NCBI GenBank assembly: GCA_964613945.1
Contig: CAZTJC010000007.1
Location: 73,990 to 137,989, forward strand
DNA from: JAVVHH01 sp964613945
Lineage (GTDB): Bacteria; Pseudomonadota; Alphaproteobacteria; Acetobacterales; Acetobacteraceae
Reading direction: 5' to 3'
Length of the DNA: 64,000 nt
Shown: in pieces, positions 47,332 to 56,780 of the stretch
Layout of the letters: each line of letters starts with the position of its first letter
Position numbering within the stretch: the stretch's first letter is position 1
Translations under genes and position numbers: made by a program
Notes under the pieces: generated by a model
What the model saw: the letters and a program-made list of their open reading frames with translations, nothing else
The model's database searches: none
Told to the model about the DNA's origin: nothing

Positions 47332-48353
47332 GAAGCGGCCGTGCTGCCGCCTTCGCCGAACGAGAAGGCGTTGATGTAGCCCGGCAGTGCCGCCGACCCG
47401 CCGGTATGGACGAAGACGATACGCTGGCTCTTGTCGAACTGGCCTTTCCGGATCAGGTCGATCAGCCCGGCGGCGCCCTTGCCGGTATAGACCGGATCCA
47501 ACAGGATGCCTTCCAGGCGGGCGAACATCTCGATCGCCTCGATGCAGCCGGGCGTCGGGATGCCGTAACCCTCGCCGACGTAGTCGGTGTTGGCGACGAC
47601 GTCTTCGCGCTTGACCACGCCCGGGCAGCCCAGCTTCTCCGCCGTCGCGGTCGCCAGCTTGAAGACGTTCTCCTCCTGCTTGGCCTTCGGCGCACGCACG
47701 CCGATGCCGAGCAACGGGATGCCGGAGTTGAGCGCCTTGAGGCCGACGATCAGCCCGGCCTGGGTGCCGGCGCTGCCGGTCGCGTGGACCACGTGATCGA
47801 TCACCATACCCAGGTTGTTGGCATCGTTGACCAGCTCGAGCGCGCAGTTGACGTAGCCGAGCGCGCCGGTGGGATTAGAGCCACCGCCAGGGATGACGTA
47901 GACCTTTCGGCCTTCGGCACGGCGCTGTTCGGCCACGGCGTCCATCTCGGCTTGCATGTCGACGCCGCCGGGTCGTCCTTCGGTGGTGGCGCCGTGCAGC
48001 AGGTCGAGGAAGACGTTGCCGTTATGTTTGTAATTGGGATCGTTCGAGCCGGTCCGATCCTCGAGCAGGATATGGCACGCCATCCCGAGCTTGGCCGCAT
48101 AAGCCGCCGTCTGCCGTGCGTGATTGGACTGGGTCGCGCCTTGCGTCATGACCAGATCCGCACCCTGCGCCTGCGCTTCGGCCATCAGGAATTCCAGCTT
48201 GCGCGTCTTGTTGCCGCCCGTCGACAAGCCTGTGCAGTCGTCGCGCTTGATCCACAGTTCGGGCCCGCCGAGTTCGGCGGAAAGCCGATCCATCCTCTCC
48301 AGAGCCGTGGGCAAGTGAGCGTGGCGCAACCGCGGAAAGCGGGAAAGATGCAT
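47328..48353 (-). CDS. PLP-dependent D-cysteine desulfhydrase / L-cysteate sulfo-lyase family enzyme
   Basis: A 341-residue fold-type II PLP enzyme of the ACC deaminase/DcyD/CuyA group. Conserved segments: MHLSRFPRL, LWIKRDDCTGLSTGGNKTRKLEF with the PLP Lys, MTQGATQSNHARQTAA, VIPGGGSNPTGALGYVN and VYTGKGAAGLIDLI. From memory it is closest in wording to L-cysteate sulfo-lyase (CuyA), which makes pyruvate, ammonia and sulfite; D-cysteine desulfhydrase is the alternative. The ATG at 48353 gives the family start; the longer frame needs a TTG. First gene of an operon with a racemase and a binding protein. No sulfite exporter or oxidase is adjacent. Confidence 0.85.
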   Translation of the reverse strand: MHLSRFPRLRHAHLPTALERMDRLSAELGGPELWIKRDDCTGLSTGGNKTRKLEFLMAEAQAQGADLVMTQGATQSNHARQTAAYAAKLGMACHILLEDRTGSNDPNYKHNGNVFLDLLHGATTEGRPGGVDMQAEMDAVAEQRRAEGRKVYVIPGGGSNPTGALGYVNCALELVNDANNLGMVIDHVVHATGSAGTQAGLIVGLKALNSGIPLLGIGVRAPKAKQEENVFKLATATAEKLGCPGVVKREDVVANTDYVGEGYGIPTPGCIEAIEMFARLEGILLDPVYTGKGAAGLIDLIRKGQFDKSQRIVFVHTGGSAALPGYINAFSFGEGGSTAAS

Positions 48354-48661
48354 CGACCGACCTATAACCTGAAATGTCAGCAAACAGAGTACTACGGAAT
48401 GAAATGACTACAAATTCAAAGTTTCTGAGGCTGTCTGGCGGCTGATCCCGCCCTGCCCGGCTCATGGCGGCATTCGAGCGACACACGGGCTCAGCTTGCT
48501 CAACCCATGAGAGTCGCTGCCATCGCAGCCAATACGATCCAACCGCCCACGACAATGGAACTAGCTTGCGGGGTGCCGCCCATCTCTTCATTGTGGATCG
48601 CAAGAGAGCCAGGCGAATAGTCACGTCGCCAAGGCCTGAACGCGTCGGAGGATCGTCACGG
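48354..48661. other. 308-bp divergent intergenic region
   Basis: It separates the minus-strand PLP-enzyme operon from the plus-strand Liv operon and must hold both promoters. The part next to 48353 is relatively AT-rich (48370-48430). A GGAGG at about 48649 can serve the livK ATG at 48662. An open frame covers the region from 48464 but has no homology before the livK signal peptide. I saw no strong dyad or regulator gene. Confidence 0.5.
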
Positions 48662-49807
48662 ATGGAAATCGTTACACGCCGAGCAACCTTGTTGGGCAGC
48701 CTGGCGGCCCTGGCGGCCCCCTCCATCATCGCTCGCGCCGAGGAGCCGGTCCGGATCGGCGTCGTCTCGCCGCAGACCGGCGCGGCAGCGCAGTCAGGCC
48801 AGTTCATGCGCAACGGAATCGCGCTGGCGCTCGACGGCATCAACGCCAAGGGCGGCGTACTGGGGCGCAAGATGGAAACCGTCGTCGCCGACGATCAGAC
48901 CACCAATCCCGGCGCGGTCCTAGCCTTCAGCAGACTCGCCTCCGACCCGGCGATGGTCGGTTTCATCGGCTCGATCCGCTCGACCCAGGTGCAGGCCGTG
49001 TCGCCCGACGTGCTCAAGCAGGGCAAGCCGATGATGATCGGCGGCACCGATCCTCGCCTGACCCATCAGGGCAATCGCTGGCTGTTCCGCTGCCGGCCGA
49101 ACGACACCTATTCGGCCAAGACCATCGCTTCCTATGGCACCGAGACGCTCGGCCATAAGAAGATCGCCCTGATCTATTCCACCGACGCCTTCGGCACCGG
49201 CGGCCGCGACGCGCTGACGGCCGAGTTGAAGTCGCTCGGCATCACGCCGGTCCTTTCGGTGGGCTACACCAACCAGCAGGCGGACTTCACCCCGGTGGTG
49301 CTGCAAGTGAGGACGTCGGGCGCCGATCTCATCACCAGCTACTTCACCTTCGAGACCGACCTGGGCGTGTTCGCCAAGCAGCTACGGCAGCTCGGGGTGC
49401 GGACACCCTGGTTGGGCTCGCCCTCGATCGTGGATACCTCGGCGCTCGAACTGGCCGGCCCTGCGCTGTATGACACCTACGGCGTGGCGGATTACGCGGT
49501 CGACGCCAGCCCGGAGTCGAAAAGTTTCGGCGCAGCATACCAGGCGCGGTTCAAGGTGCTGCCGGACAACCAAGCCTCCTGGGCGTTCGATGCGACCAAC
49601 GTCCTCGCGACCGCGATCAACAATGCCAAGAGCACGGACCCGGAAGCCATGCGCAAGGCGATCCTCGACATTCAGGGCTACAAGGGCGCGGAAGGCGAAT
49701 ACGACTTCGATCCGAATGGCGATGGGTTGCACGGCTATAGCGTGGTGCAGAACCAAGCCGGCAAGATCAACTTCATCAAGTTCGTCGAATTCCCGAAGCC
49801 CTCGTAG
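48662..49807 (+). CDS. livK: Branched-chain amino-acid-type ABC substrate-binding protein LivK
   Basis: A 381-residue Peripla_BP_6 protein with signal MEIVTRRATLLGSLAALAAPSIIARA (twin-arginine-like RR) and mature start EEPVRIGVVSPQTGAAAQSG, GGVLGRKMETVVADDQT. It heads the second complete Liv importer, 12 bp before livH. It differs from the 27216 and 39398 homologues in lacking their cysteine pair, so it probably has a different ligand. Confidence 0.9.
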   Translation: MEIVTRRATLLGSLAALAAPSIIARAEEPVRIGVVSPQTGAAAQSGQFMRNGIALALDGINAKGGVLGRKMETVVADDQTTNPGAVLAFSRLASDPAMVGFIGSIRSTQVQAVSPDVLKQGKPMMIGGTDPRLTHQGNRWLFRCRPNDTYSAKTIASYGTETLGHKKIALIYSTDAFGTGGRDALTAELKSLGITPVLSVGYTNQQADFTPVVLQVRTSGADLITSYFTFETDLGVFAKQLRQLGVRTPWLGSPSIVDTSALELAGPALYDTYGVADYAVDASPESKSFGAAYQARFKVLPDNQASWAFDATNVLATAINNAKSTDPEAMRKAILDIQGYKGAEGEYDFDPNGDGLHGYSVVQNQAGKINFIKFVEFPKPS

Positions 49808-49819
49808 CGGGGCGCGTCG

Positions 49820-50698
49820 ATGCTGGAAATACTGCCGCAGCTCCTGTTCACGGGGCTCGGAATCGGGGCGATCTACGCACTGGCTTCCCTCGGCTTCGTG
49901 CTGCTGATCCGCGCGGCCAACGTGGTGAACTTCGCGCAGGGCCAGTTTTCCATGCTCGGCGCCTACATTCTTCTGGTGCTCTTCGTTGGCGTCGGCTTGC
50001 CGTATTGGGCGGCATTCCTGGCTTCGATCATCCTGATGGCCGGGTTCGGCGTGCTGTTCGCCGGGGCGGTCTACTGGCCCCTGCGCAATCGCGGCCAGCT
50101 CACCGTCATCATCAGCACGATCGGCGCCTCCATCCTGCTGCCCAATGCGGTGCTCGCGCTTTACGGGCCCAGCCCGGCGACAGTGCCGACCCTGTTCGAC
50201 AATCCGGGCTTCATGGCCGGATCGGTTTTCGTCGACACGCAGTATCTGTCGATCATCGCCTTCACGATCTTGATGGTGATCCTGCAATATTTGATCTTTG
50301 AAAAGACCATGCTGGGCAAGAAGCTCCAGGCGACGTCGCAGGACAAGGAAATGGCGGCGATGCTCGGCATTCCCGTGGCCATCATGGTGCTGATCACCTT
50401 CGCCTACAGCGCCGCGCTCGGAGCGTTGGCCGGCGTGCTGGTAGCGCCGGTGCTGTTCGTCTCCGTTGGCATGGGCGCAACCATCGCGCTGAAGGCGTTC
50501 GCGGCCAATATTATCGGCGGGTTCGGCAGCATCCCTGGCGCCATTCTGGGCGGAATCATCATCGGCTTGGCCGAGACCTTAGGCGCGACCTATCTCTCGA
50601 CGCCGTACAAGGATGCTTACGGCTTCATTATTCTGCTTCTGGTGCTCCTCGTGCGGCCGCAAGGCTTGTTCGGCGAGTTGATCGCGGAGAAGGCATGA
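49820..50698 (+). CDS. livH: Branched-chain amino-acid-type ABC permease LivH
   Basis: A 292-residue BPD_transp_2 permease with GIGAIYALASLGFVLLIRAANVVNFAQGQFSM, LGALAGVLVAPVLFVSVGMG and the domain end GGFGSIPGAILGGIIIGL, typical of LivH. Multiple TM helices. Its TGA overlaps the next ATG (ATGA). Confidence 0.93.
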   Translation: MLEILPQLLFTGLGIGAIYALASLGFVLLIRAANVVNFAQGQFSMLGAYILLVLFVGVGLPYWAAFLASIILMAGFGVLFAGAVYWPLRNRGQLTVIISTIGASILLPNAVLALYGPSPATVPTLFDNPGFMAGSVFVDTQYLSIIAFTILMVILQYLIFEKTMLGKKLQATSQDKEMAAMLGIPVAIMVLITFAYSAALGALAGVLVAPVLFVSVGMGATIALKAFAANIIGGFGSIPGAILGGIIIGLAETLGATYLSTPYKDAYGFIILLLVLLVRPQGLFGELIAEKA

Positions 50699-52473
50699 GC
50701 ACGATGGAGCCGGCCATCGTGGCGCCCGAGAAACTGGCGGTGATCCCGGCGGCGCGCTGGTGGCGCGGGCTGCCGACCGCGGCGGCCGGGCTGGTGGTGG
50801 CGGTGCTGGTTGCGGCGGTTGCGCCGGGGCACGGCTACACGCTGAACATCATCATGCAGGCGGCGACCTACGCCATCGGCGTCGCCGGGCTGGTGGTCGT
50901 GCTCGGCTATTGCGGACAGATCTCGCTGGCGCAGGCCGGGTTCCTCGGCATCGGCGCCTACGTACAGGCGATCCTGACGGTACATGCGGGCGTGCCGTTC
51001 CTGATCGGGACTGTTGCCGCCGTAATCGTGTGCGGCATTTTTGGCCTGTTGCTCGGTTTCGCCAGCCTGCGTCTCGGCGGGCACTACCTGGCCATGGTGA
51101 CGATCAGTTTCCAGGTGATCCTGACGCTCGTGATGACCAACTGGATCGGGCTTACCGGCGGGCCGGACGGCGTGTCCGGCATACCCCGTCCGGCGGGGCT
51201 CGAGGACGGTCATGCGTATCTTGGCCTTTGCCTGGTGCTGCTCGTCGGCGCGGTATTGTTCACCTGGCGTCTCAAGCTGAGCCGGCTCGGGCGCGCCATG
51301 CAGGCGGTGCGTGACAACGAGATTGCGGCAGGCACCTGCGGCATCGACGTGTTCCAGATCAAGGTGGTCGCGTTCGGAATCAGCGCGATGCTGGGCGGCC
51401 TCGGCGGGGCGCTGTTCGCGGGCGCCTTCTCCTATGTCAGCCCCGACCAGTTCACCTTCGACGAAAGCATCGTGATGCTGACGATGGCGTTGCTGGGCGG
51501 CGTGCAGAGCCCGTTCGGCGCCCTGCTCGGCACGTTCACGCTGGTGATCCTGCCGGAGTGGCTCCGCTTCCTCCGCGAGGCCTATCTCGCGATCTACGGC
51601 GCGGCGGTGATCCTGATCATGATCTTCCTGCCGGAAGGCTTGTGGGGATGGGCGGCCAAGCGGCTCTACCGTCGCGCGCCGGTGGTGGAGGGAAGTCTCC
51701 CGCCGCTGCCGCTGCTGTCCCAGACCGCCGGGCTGGCCGGCGAGAACGCGCTCGAGGTCGACGGGCTCGCCAAGCATTTCGGCGGCCTGAAAGCGCTGGA
51801 CGGGATCAGTTTCAATGTCCGGCGCGGCAGCGTGCATGCGCTGATCGGCCCGAACGGATCGGGGAAGACGACCTTCCTCAACGTCATCTCTGGTCTTTAC
51901 CGGGCCACCTCCGGCGCGGTGCGGCTCGCGAACGTGCCCATGGGCACGCTGCCGCCGCATCAGCGGACCAAGCGCGGGATGACGCGCACCTATCAGAACA
52001 TCCGCGTCTTCCGCGGATTGACGGTGTTGGAAAACGTGATGATCGGCGCCGAGCGACCCGGCAATGACGTACGCGACCCGGCCGCCGTCGTATCGCGGGC
52101 CTTGTCGGCGCTCGACTTCGTCGGCCTGCGGCACGACGCTTCCCTGCCGGTCGGCTCACTACCCTATGGCCACCAACGCTACGTGGAGATCGCGCGCGCC
52201 CTGGCGGGTTCGCCGGATCTGCTGCTGCTCGACGAGCCCGCCGCCGGGCTTAACTCGACTGAAAAGCAGGAACTGAGCGAGTTGCTGCGTCGCCTCAAGG
52301 GGCACGGACTCACCATTCTGGTCATCGAGCACGACATGAAGCTGATCGAAGCGGTTGCCGACCATATCACCGTGCTCAATTTCGGGCGGTGCATCGCCGA
52401 TGGCACGCCGCGCGAGGTGCTGAGCCATCCCGAAGTGATTGCCGCCTATCTCGGCGAGCCCGTACCGGCATGA
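50695..52473 (+). CDS. livM-livG: Fused permease-ATPase LivM-LivG of a second Liv-type importer
   Basis: A 592-residue fusion: LivM permease about residues 1-330 (VLGYCGQISLAQAGFLGIGAY, LTGGPDGVSGIP, LLGGVQSPFGALLG), a linker, then LivG ATPase about 355-592 (GPNGSGKTTFLN, RTYQNIRVFRGLTVLENVMIG, LPYGHQRYVEIARAL, LLLLDEPAAGLN, VIEHDMKLI). The second fused LivM-LivG in the window. The stop overlaps the livF ATG. Confidence 0.92.
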   Translation: MSTMEPAIVAPEKLAVIPAARWWRGLPTAAAGLVVAVLVAAVAPGHGYTLNIIMQAATYAIGVAGLVVVLGYCGQISLAQAGFLGIGAYVQAILTVHAGVPFLIGTVAAVIVCGIFGLLLGFASLRLGGHYLAMVTISFQVILTLVMTNWIGLTGGPDGVSGIPRPAGLEDGHAYLGLCLVLLVGAVLFTWRLKLSRLGRAMQAVRDNEIAAGTCGIDVFQIKVVAFGISAMLGGLGGALFAGAFSYVSPDQFTFDESIVMLTMALLGGVQSPFGALLGTFTLVILPEWLRFLREAYLAIYGAAVILIMIFLPEGLWGWAAKRLYRRAPVVEGSLPPLPLLSQTAGLAGENALEVDGLAKHFGGLKALDGISFNVRRGSVHALIGPNGSGKTTFLNVISGLYRATSGAVRLANVPMGTLPPHQRTKRGMTRTYQNIRVFRGLTVLENVMIGAERPGNDVRDPAAVVSRALSALDFVGLRHDASLPVGSLPYGHQRYVEIARALAGSPDLLLLDEPAAGLNSTEKQELSELLRRLKGHGLTILVIEHDMKLIEAVADHITVLNFGRCIADGTPREVLSHPEVIAAYLGEPVPA

Positions 52474-53204
52474 GCCTGCTCGCGATCGGGGGCCTGCACG
52501 CCCGCTACAACGCCGGCGAGGTCCTGCACGGCCTTGATGTCACCGTCGAGGAAGGCGAGATCGTCGCGCTGCTCGGTGCCAACGGGGCCGGCAAGACGAC
52601 GACGTTGCGCAGCATTTCAGGCCTGCTTGACAACATCACCGGCAAGATCGAGTTCGAGGGCAAATCGATCCTCGGCCAGTCGCCCGGCGCGATCGTGCGC
52701 GCCGGCATCTCGCACATCCCGGAGGGGCGGCGCGTGTTCCCCGGCCTCACCGTGCGCGAAAACATCCTGCTCGGGGCGTCGAATCGCGGCCGGCTGTCGC
52801 GCGCGACACGCGACACGGAACTCGAGGAGATGCTGACCTATTTCCCCGATCTGCGCCGCCTCATCGACGCGCTCGGCTGGACGCTGTCGGGAGGCCAGCT
52901 ACAGATGGTCGCCGTCGCACGCGGCCTGATGGCCCGCCCTCGGCTGTTGTTGCTCGACGAACCCTCCCTGGGGCTCGCGCCATTGATCGTGCAGCAGGTG
53001 TTCCGGATCATCGCCGACATTCGCGCCCGTGGCACCACCGTGTTGCTCGTCGAGCAGAATGCGCACATGGCTCTGTCGGTCGCGGACCGGGCCTATGTGC
53101 TGGAGACCGGCCGCATCCTGGTCAGCGGCAAGCCGGACGTGCTTTGGAACGATCCGCAAGTACGGGCCGCCTATCTCGGCGGTCTCGCAGTCGTCGACAC
53201 GTGA
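52470..53204 (+). CDS. livF: Branched-chain amino-acid-type ABC transporter ATPase LivF
   Basis: A 244-residue ATPase with GANGAGKTTTLR, SHIPEGRRVFPGLTVRENI, LSGGQLQMVAVARGL and LLLLDEPSLGLAP, all LivF-like. The ATG at 52470 overlaps the LivM-LivG stop (ATGA); the longer frame from 52389 is a shadow. It completes the second importer, which precedes three oxidoreductase genes. Confidence 0.93.
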   Translation: MSLLAIGGLHARYNAGEVLHGLDVTVEEGEIVALLGANGAGKTTTLRSISGLLDNITGKIEFEGKSILGQSPGAIVRAGISHIPEGRRVFPGLTVRENILLGASNRGRLSRATRDTELEEMLTYFPDLRRLIDALGWTLSGGQLQMVAVARGLMARPRLLLLDEPSLGLAPLIVQQVFRIIADIRARGTTVLLVEQNAHMALSVADRAYVLETGRILVSGKPDVLWNDPQVRAAYLGGLAVVDT

Positions 53205-53313
53205 GTGGCTTGGTGGTGATCGATGGCTTTCGTAAGCTGTAGACGGGCTCGGCCAGTTTAGGGAAAGAACCGCCGGTTGATGCGTTAACCTCGCAACAAT
53301 CGAGAATTGCTGC

Positions 53314-54321
53314 ATGAAGGCCATGATATTACCCGCTCCAGGCGGGATTGACCGCTTGGAGATGCAGGATCGCGTCGATCCCGGTCAGCCCGGACCAGGC
53401 GAGATCAGAGTGGCGCTGCACGGCAGCACGCTCAATTACCATGATCTCGGCGTTGCGACCGGACGCATGCCGAGCGCAGACGGGCGGATACCTCTGGCGG
53501 ACGGCGCTGGCCTCGTCGAGGCCGTCGGCGCTGGGGTGACCGAGTTCGCGCCGGGCGACGTGGTGGTGTCCTGCTTCTTCCCTAACTGGCTGGATGGCAC
53601 GCCCACGATCGGCGATTTCGCCCACACGCCGGGCGACGGCATCGACGGCTACGCCCGCGAGCACGTGGTGGTGCCGGCGACCGCCATGACGCAAGCGCCG
53701 AAAGGCTATGACGCGGTCGAGGCGGCAAGCATCACCACCGCCGGGCTGACCGCCTGGCGGGCACTGATCGTCGACGGCAAGCTCAAGCCCGGCGATACCG
53801 TGCTGCTGCTCGGCACTGGCGGCGTTTCGATCTGGGCGTTGCAGATCGCCAAGCTCATGGGCGCGACGGTCGCCATCACCTCGTCGTCTGGCGACAAGCT
53901 CGAGCGAGCCCGTGCCCTGGGCGCCGATCACACGCTGAACTACCGCGAGCAGCCGAACTGGGGTCGGGCGCTGCGCGACTGGACGGGCGGGATCGGCGTG
54001 GACCATGTGGTCGAGGTCGGCGGCCCCGGCACGCTCGCCCAATCCATCGAGGCCGTTCGCGTCGGCGGCCACATTTCGCTGATCGGCGTGTTGACCGGCG
54101 CCAGCGGTGACGTGCCGACGGCGGCGCTGATGGCCAAGCAGGCGCGCCTCCAGGGCCTGATCGTCGGCAGTCGGCGCGAACAGCAGGACTTCGTCCGCGC
54201 GCTGGATGGCAGCGGGATCAAGCCGGTGATCGACCGGCGGTTCCCGCTCGAGCAACTCGCCGAGGCGTTCCGCTTCGAGATGGGCGCAACACATTTCGGC
54301 AAGATCGGAATCGAGTGGTGA
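53314..54321 (+). CDS. NAD(P)-dependent medium-chain alcohol dehydrogenase/quinone-oxidoreductase-like (zinc-independent type)
   Basis: A 335-residue MDR protein with LNYHDLGVATG (GroES-like part), PLADGAGLVEAVGAGVTEF and the Rossmann motif LLLGTGGVSIWALQIAKLMGA. The catalytic zinc Cys/His positions are not conserved, so it is nearer to the quinone-reductase/NADPH-alkenal group. It is 109 bp downstream of livF, its own promoter being possible, and is coupled to the next gene (stop TGA overlaps ATG). Confidence 0.88.
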   Translation: MKAMILPAPGGIDRLEMQDRVDPGQPGPGEIRVALHGSTLNYHDLGVATGRMPSADGRIPLADGAGLVEAVGAGVTEFAPGDVVVSCFFPNWLDGTPTIGDFAHTPGDGIDGYAREHVVVPATAMTQAPKGYDAVEAASITTAGLTAWRALIVDGKLKPGDTVLLLGTGGVSIWALQIAKLMGATVAITSSSGDKLERARALGADHTLNYREQPNWGRALRDWTGGIGVDHVVEVGGPGTLAQSIEAVRVGGHISLIGVLTGASGDVPTAALMAKQARLQGLIVGSRREQQDFVRALDGSGIKPVIDRRFPLEQLAEAFRFEMGATHFGKIGIEW

Positions 54322-55364
54322 TGACGGCTGCAACCGCCCTGGTCGCTGGCGCGGCCGGGATCATCGGCGATGCGGTGATGAACGAACTGGCAGGAAACGG
54401 CTGGACGGCGCGGGGCCTGTCGCGCCGTGCGCTGCAGCAGCACCCCTCGATACAGGCCGATCTCACCGACCCCGGCGCCACGGTGGCGGCGATGCGCGGC
54501 GCGGCTGACACCACGCACCTGTTCTACGCCGCACTGGCGCCTGACCCGGACCTCGCCACCGAGGCCACGCGCAATGCCGCCATGCTGGGCAATCTGCTGG
54601 ACGGGCTGGAGGCGGCCGGCGCGCCGCTTCAGCGTGTGATCATCTATCAAGGCTTCAAGATCTACGGCATCCACCTGGGCGCTAAAGTGCCGACCCCGGC
54701 ACGCGAAAGCGATCCGCCGCACATGCCGCCGAACCTATACATGGCGCAGGAGGCGGCCCTGCGCGAGCGATCGTCACGGAGTCCATGGGATTTCGTAGTC
54801 CTGCGCCCCGACGTGGTGGTGGGCGATATCTGGGGCAACCCGATGAACATCGCGCTGGTGGTCGGCGCGTTTGCCGAGATCAGCCGGGCGCTGGACATAC
54901 CCTTGCGCTTCCCCGGCACTGACCGGGCATTCGAGCAACTCGTCCAGTTCACCGATTCCCGCCTCCTCGCCCGCGCCAGCCGCTGGGCTGCAACGAGCGA
55001 ACGCGCCGGCGGCGAGGCGTTCAATGTCACCAACGGCGACACGTTCCGGTGGTCGCGCATGTGGGACGACGTCGCCCACCACCTTGGCCTTGCCACCGCG
55101 AGCCCGGTGCCGCTTCGCCTGGCCCAGCACATGGCCGACAAAGGACCCTTATGGCGTGATCTCACGGAGCGGCACGGATTGGCCGAGCCTGATCTGTCAG
55201 GGCTGGTAGGCTGGGGTTTCGGTGACTTCATCTTCAACACCGAGACCGACGTGATCTCCGATGTGAACAAGATCTACGAATACGGTTTCACTGAGCGACT
55301 GAACTCGACCGCGTCGCTGCTGACGGCGATCGACAGCCTCAAGCGGCAGCGCATCCTTCCCTGA
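54321..55364 (+). CDS. PRISE-family NAD(P)H-dependent enone reductase (progesterone 5-beta-reductase/iridoid synthase-like SDR)
   Basis: A 347-residue atypical SDR. It has a Rossmann start ATALVAGAAGIIGDAVM, the PRISE lysine in YQGFKIYGIHLG (Lys113) and the active-site Tyr140 in PPNLYMAQEAAL. Later it has FNVTNGDTFRWSRMW, GWGFGDFIFNTETD and a C-terminal YGFTERLNS. PRISE enzymes reduce C=C bonds of enones. The ATG at 54321 overlaps the preceding TGA; a GTG at 54318 is possible. Located between an MDR dehydrogenase and an aldo/keto reductase, which suggests a stepwise reduction or oxidation route. Confidence 0.83.
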   Translation: MTAATALVAGAAGIIGDAVMNELAGNGWTARGLSRRALQQHPSIQADLTDPGATVAAMRGAADTTHLFYAALAPDPDLATEATRNAAMLGNLLDGLEAAGAPLQRVIIYQGFKIYGIHLGAKVPTPARESDPPHMPPNLYMAQEAALRERSSRSPWDFVVLRPDVVVGDIWGNPMNIALVVGAFAEISRALDIPLRFPGTDRAFEQLVQFTDSRLLARASRWAATSERAGGEAFNVTNGDTFRWSRMWDDVAHHLGLATASPVPLRLAQHMADKGPLWRDLTERHGLAEPDLSGLVGWGFGDFIFNTETDVISDVNKIYEYGFTERLNSTASLLTAIDSLKRQRILP

Positions 55365-55378
55365 CGAGGATCGACATC

Positions 55379-56353
55379 ATGACCCATTTTGCCCCTCCCG
55401 GCCCTCTCGGCTTCGGCGGCGCTCCGCTCGGCAACATGTTCGACGTGGTCGACGACGATACGGCCGATGCCGCACTGGTTGCCGCCTGGGACAGCGGTGT
55501 CCGCTACTTCGACACCGCGCCGCATTACGGTAGCGGCCTGTCAGAGCACCGCTTTGGCCGCGCCCTGCGTCGTTTTCCCCGCGAGGCGTTCACGCTGTCC
55601 ACCAAAGTGGGCCGGCTGCTTCGCCCCGATGTCAGCCGACCCGGCAACCCACCCTTCCTGGACGTGCTGCCATTCCGGGTCGAGACCGATTACAGCTACG
55701 ACGCGACGATGCGCTCGGTGGAGGATAGCTGCCAGCGCCTCGGCCTGGCGCAGATCGACGTCGTTTTCGTTCACGATCTCGCCGCCGATCACCTGGGCGA
55801 TGCGTGGGAGGAGCAATTCGAGATCGCACGCTCCGGCGCCTTCCGGGCGCTGGTCGCGCTCCGTGAGCAGAAGGTGATCAAGGGCTGGGGGCTGGGCGTG
55901 AACCTCACGGAGCCCTGCGTGCGAGCGCTGGAGACAGCGGATCCCGACGTATTCCTGTTGGCGGGCCGCTACAGCCTACTCAATCAGCCCGCGCTGGATC
56001 GATTGTTTCCGATGTGCGCCGACCGCGGTGTTCATGTCGTGGTCGGCGGCCCCTACAACTCGGGCCTGCTCGCCGGCGGCAGCACCTTCGAATATCAGCA
56101 GGCGCCGCCCGAGATGATCGCCAAACGCGACCGGATCGCCGCCATCTGCGAGCGCCACGGCGCGGACATCCGGGCCGCGTCGTTGCAGTTCTGCGCCGCT
56201 CACCCCGTGGTGGCCGCGGTGATCCCCGGCGCCAAACGGCGCGAGAGGGTGGAGGAGAATGCCAGACTCATGTCGGCGACCGTTGCTCCCGGCGTGTGGG
56301 AGGAGCTCCGAACGGCAGGGCTGATCCCTGCGGACGCGGCAACGCCTGCCTGA
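55379..56353 (+). CDS. Aldo/keto reductase (D-threo-aldose/fucose dehydrogenase-like)
   Basis: A 324-residue AKR TIM barrel: GFGGAPLGNMF at the start, YFDTAPHYGSGLSEHRFGRAL (catalytic Asp and Tyr), STKVGR (Lys) and VVFVHD (His). The C-terminal GAKRRERVEENARL binds the cofactor. It matches the L-fucose/pyridoxal 4-dehydrogenase-like AKR15-type group that oxidises sugars or lactols with NAD. 14 bp after the PRISE gene. Last gene of the plus-strand operon. Confidence 0.87.
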   Translation: MTHFAPPGPLGFGGAPLGNMFDVVDDDTADAALVAAWDSGVRYFDTAPHYGSGLSEHRFGRALRRFPREAFTLSTKVGRLLRPDVSRPGNPPFLDVLPFRVETDYSYDATMRSVEDSCQRLGLAQIDVVFVHDLAADHLGDAWEEQFEIARSGAFRALVALREQKVIKGWGLGVNLTEPCVRALETADPDVFLLAGRYSLLNQPALDRLFPMCADRGVHVVVGGPYNSGLLAGGSTFEYQQAPPEMIAKRDRIAAICERHGADIRAASLQFCAAHPVVAAVIPGAKRRERVEENARLMSATVAPGVWEELRTAGLIPADAATPA

Positions 56354-56367
56354 CGACAAGAAACGAG

Positions 56368-56391
56368 CCAGCACCGGGTAACTTGTGCTGG
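56368..56391 (+). terminator. Weak hairpin after the aldo/keto reductase gene
   Basis: CCAGCAC and GTGCTGG are separated by 10 bases, 14 bp after the stop codon at 56353. Stem of 7 bp without a U-tract; a possible operon terminator. Confidence 0.35.
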
Positions 56392-56689
56392 ATCGCCGCC
56401 TTTGCTCGGCATCCCACAATAGCCGTCGTAGCGACACGATCGCGGCACCGAAAATCTAAAGCAGCATCAACACAACAGAAACGGAGAAGGTGAGACAAAC
56501 TAGCAGGAGCTCTGTTGCAGGGATCTACGCGCTATCGACTGAGATAGGATGATGTGGGGCCATCTCCGTCACTGTCGGCGTAAGTGCCGTGCCATTCAAA
56601 AGCAATGTGGAGCGTCGCCATCATATGTCGAAGCAGCGACACCGGACCACAAACTCTGCCGCCTACATGCGACCTTGCGGCAACGCGGC

Positions 56690-56780
56690 AGCCTGACTCT
56701 TGATCAAGAGATTGATCCCGTCGCGTCGTTCACCGCCAACGGTGCTTACGATCAGGATGGTGTCTATCGCGGCCGGAGCG
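56690..56780 (+). pseudogene. Fragment of an IS5-type transposase
   Basis: In one frame this stretch reads DPVASFTANGAYDQDGVYRG, close to the DDE segment of IS5-like transposases (usual form VxSFTADGAYDQDxVY). The flanking sequence of the 85-codon frame it lies in has no matching homology and no start or end of a transposase. It is therefore a degraded remnant. The rest of the 650-bp gap 56354-57002 holds no other recognisable gene and is richer in A/T before 57003. Confidence 0.65.
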
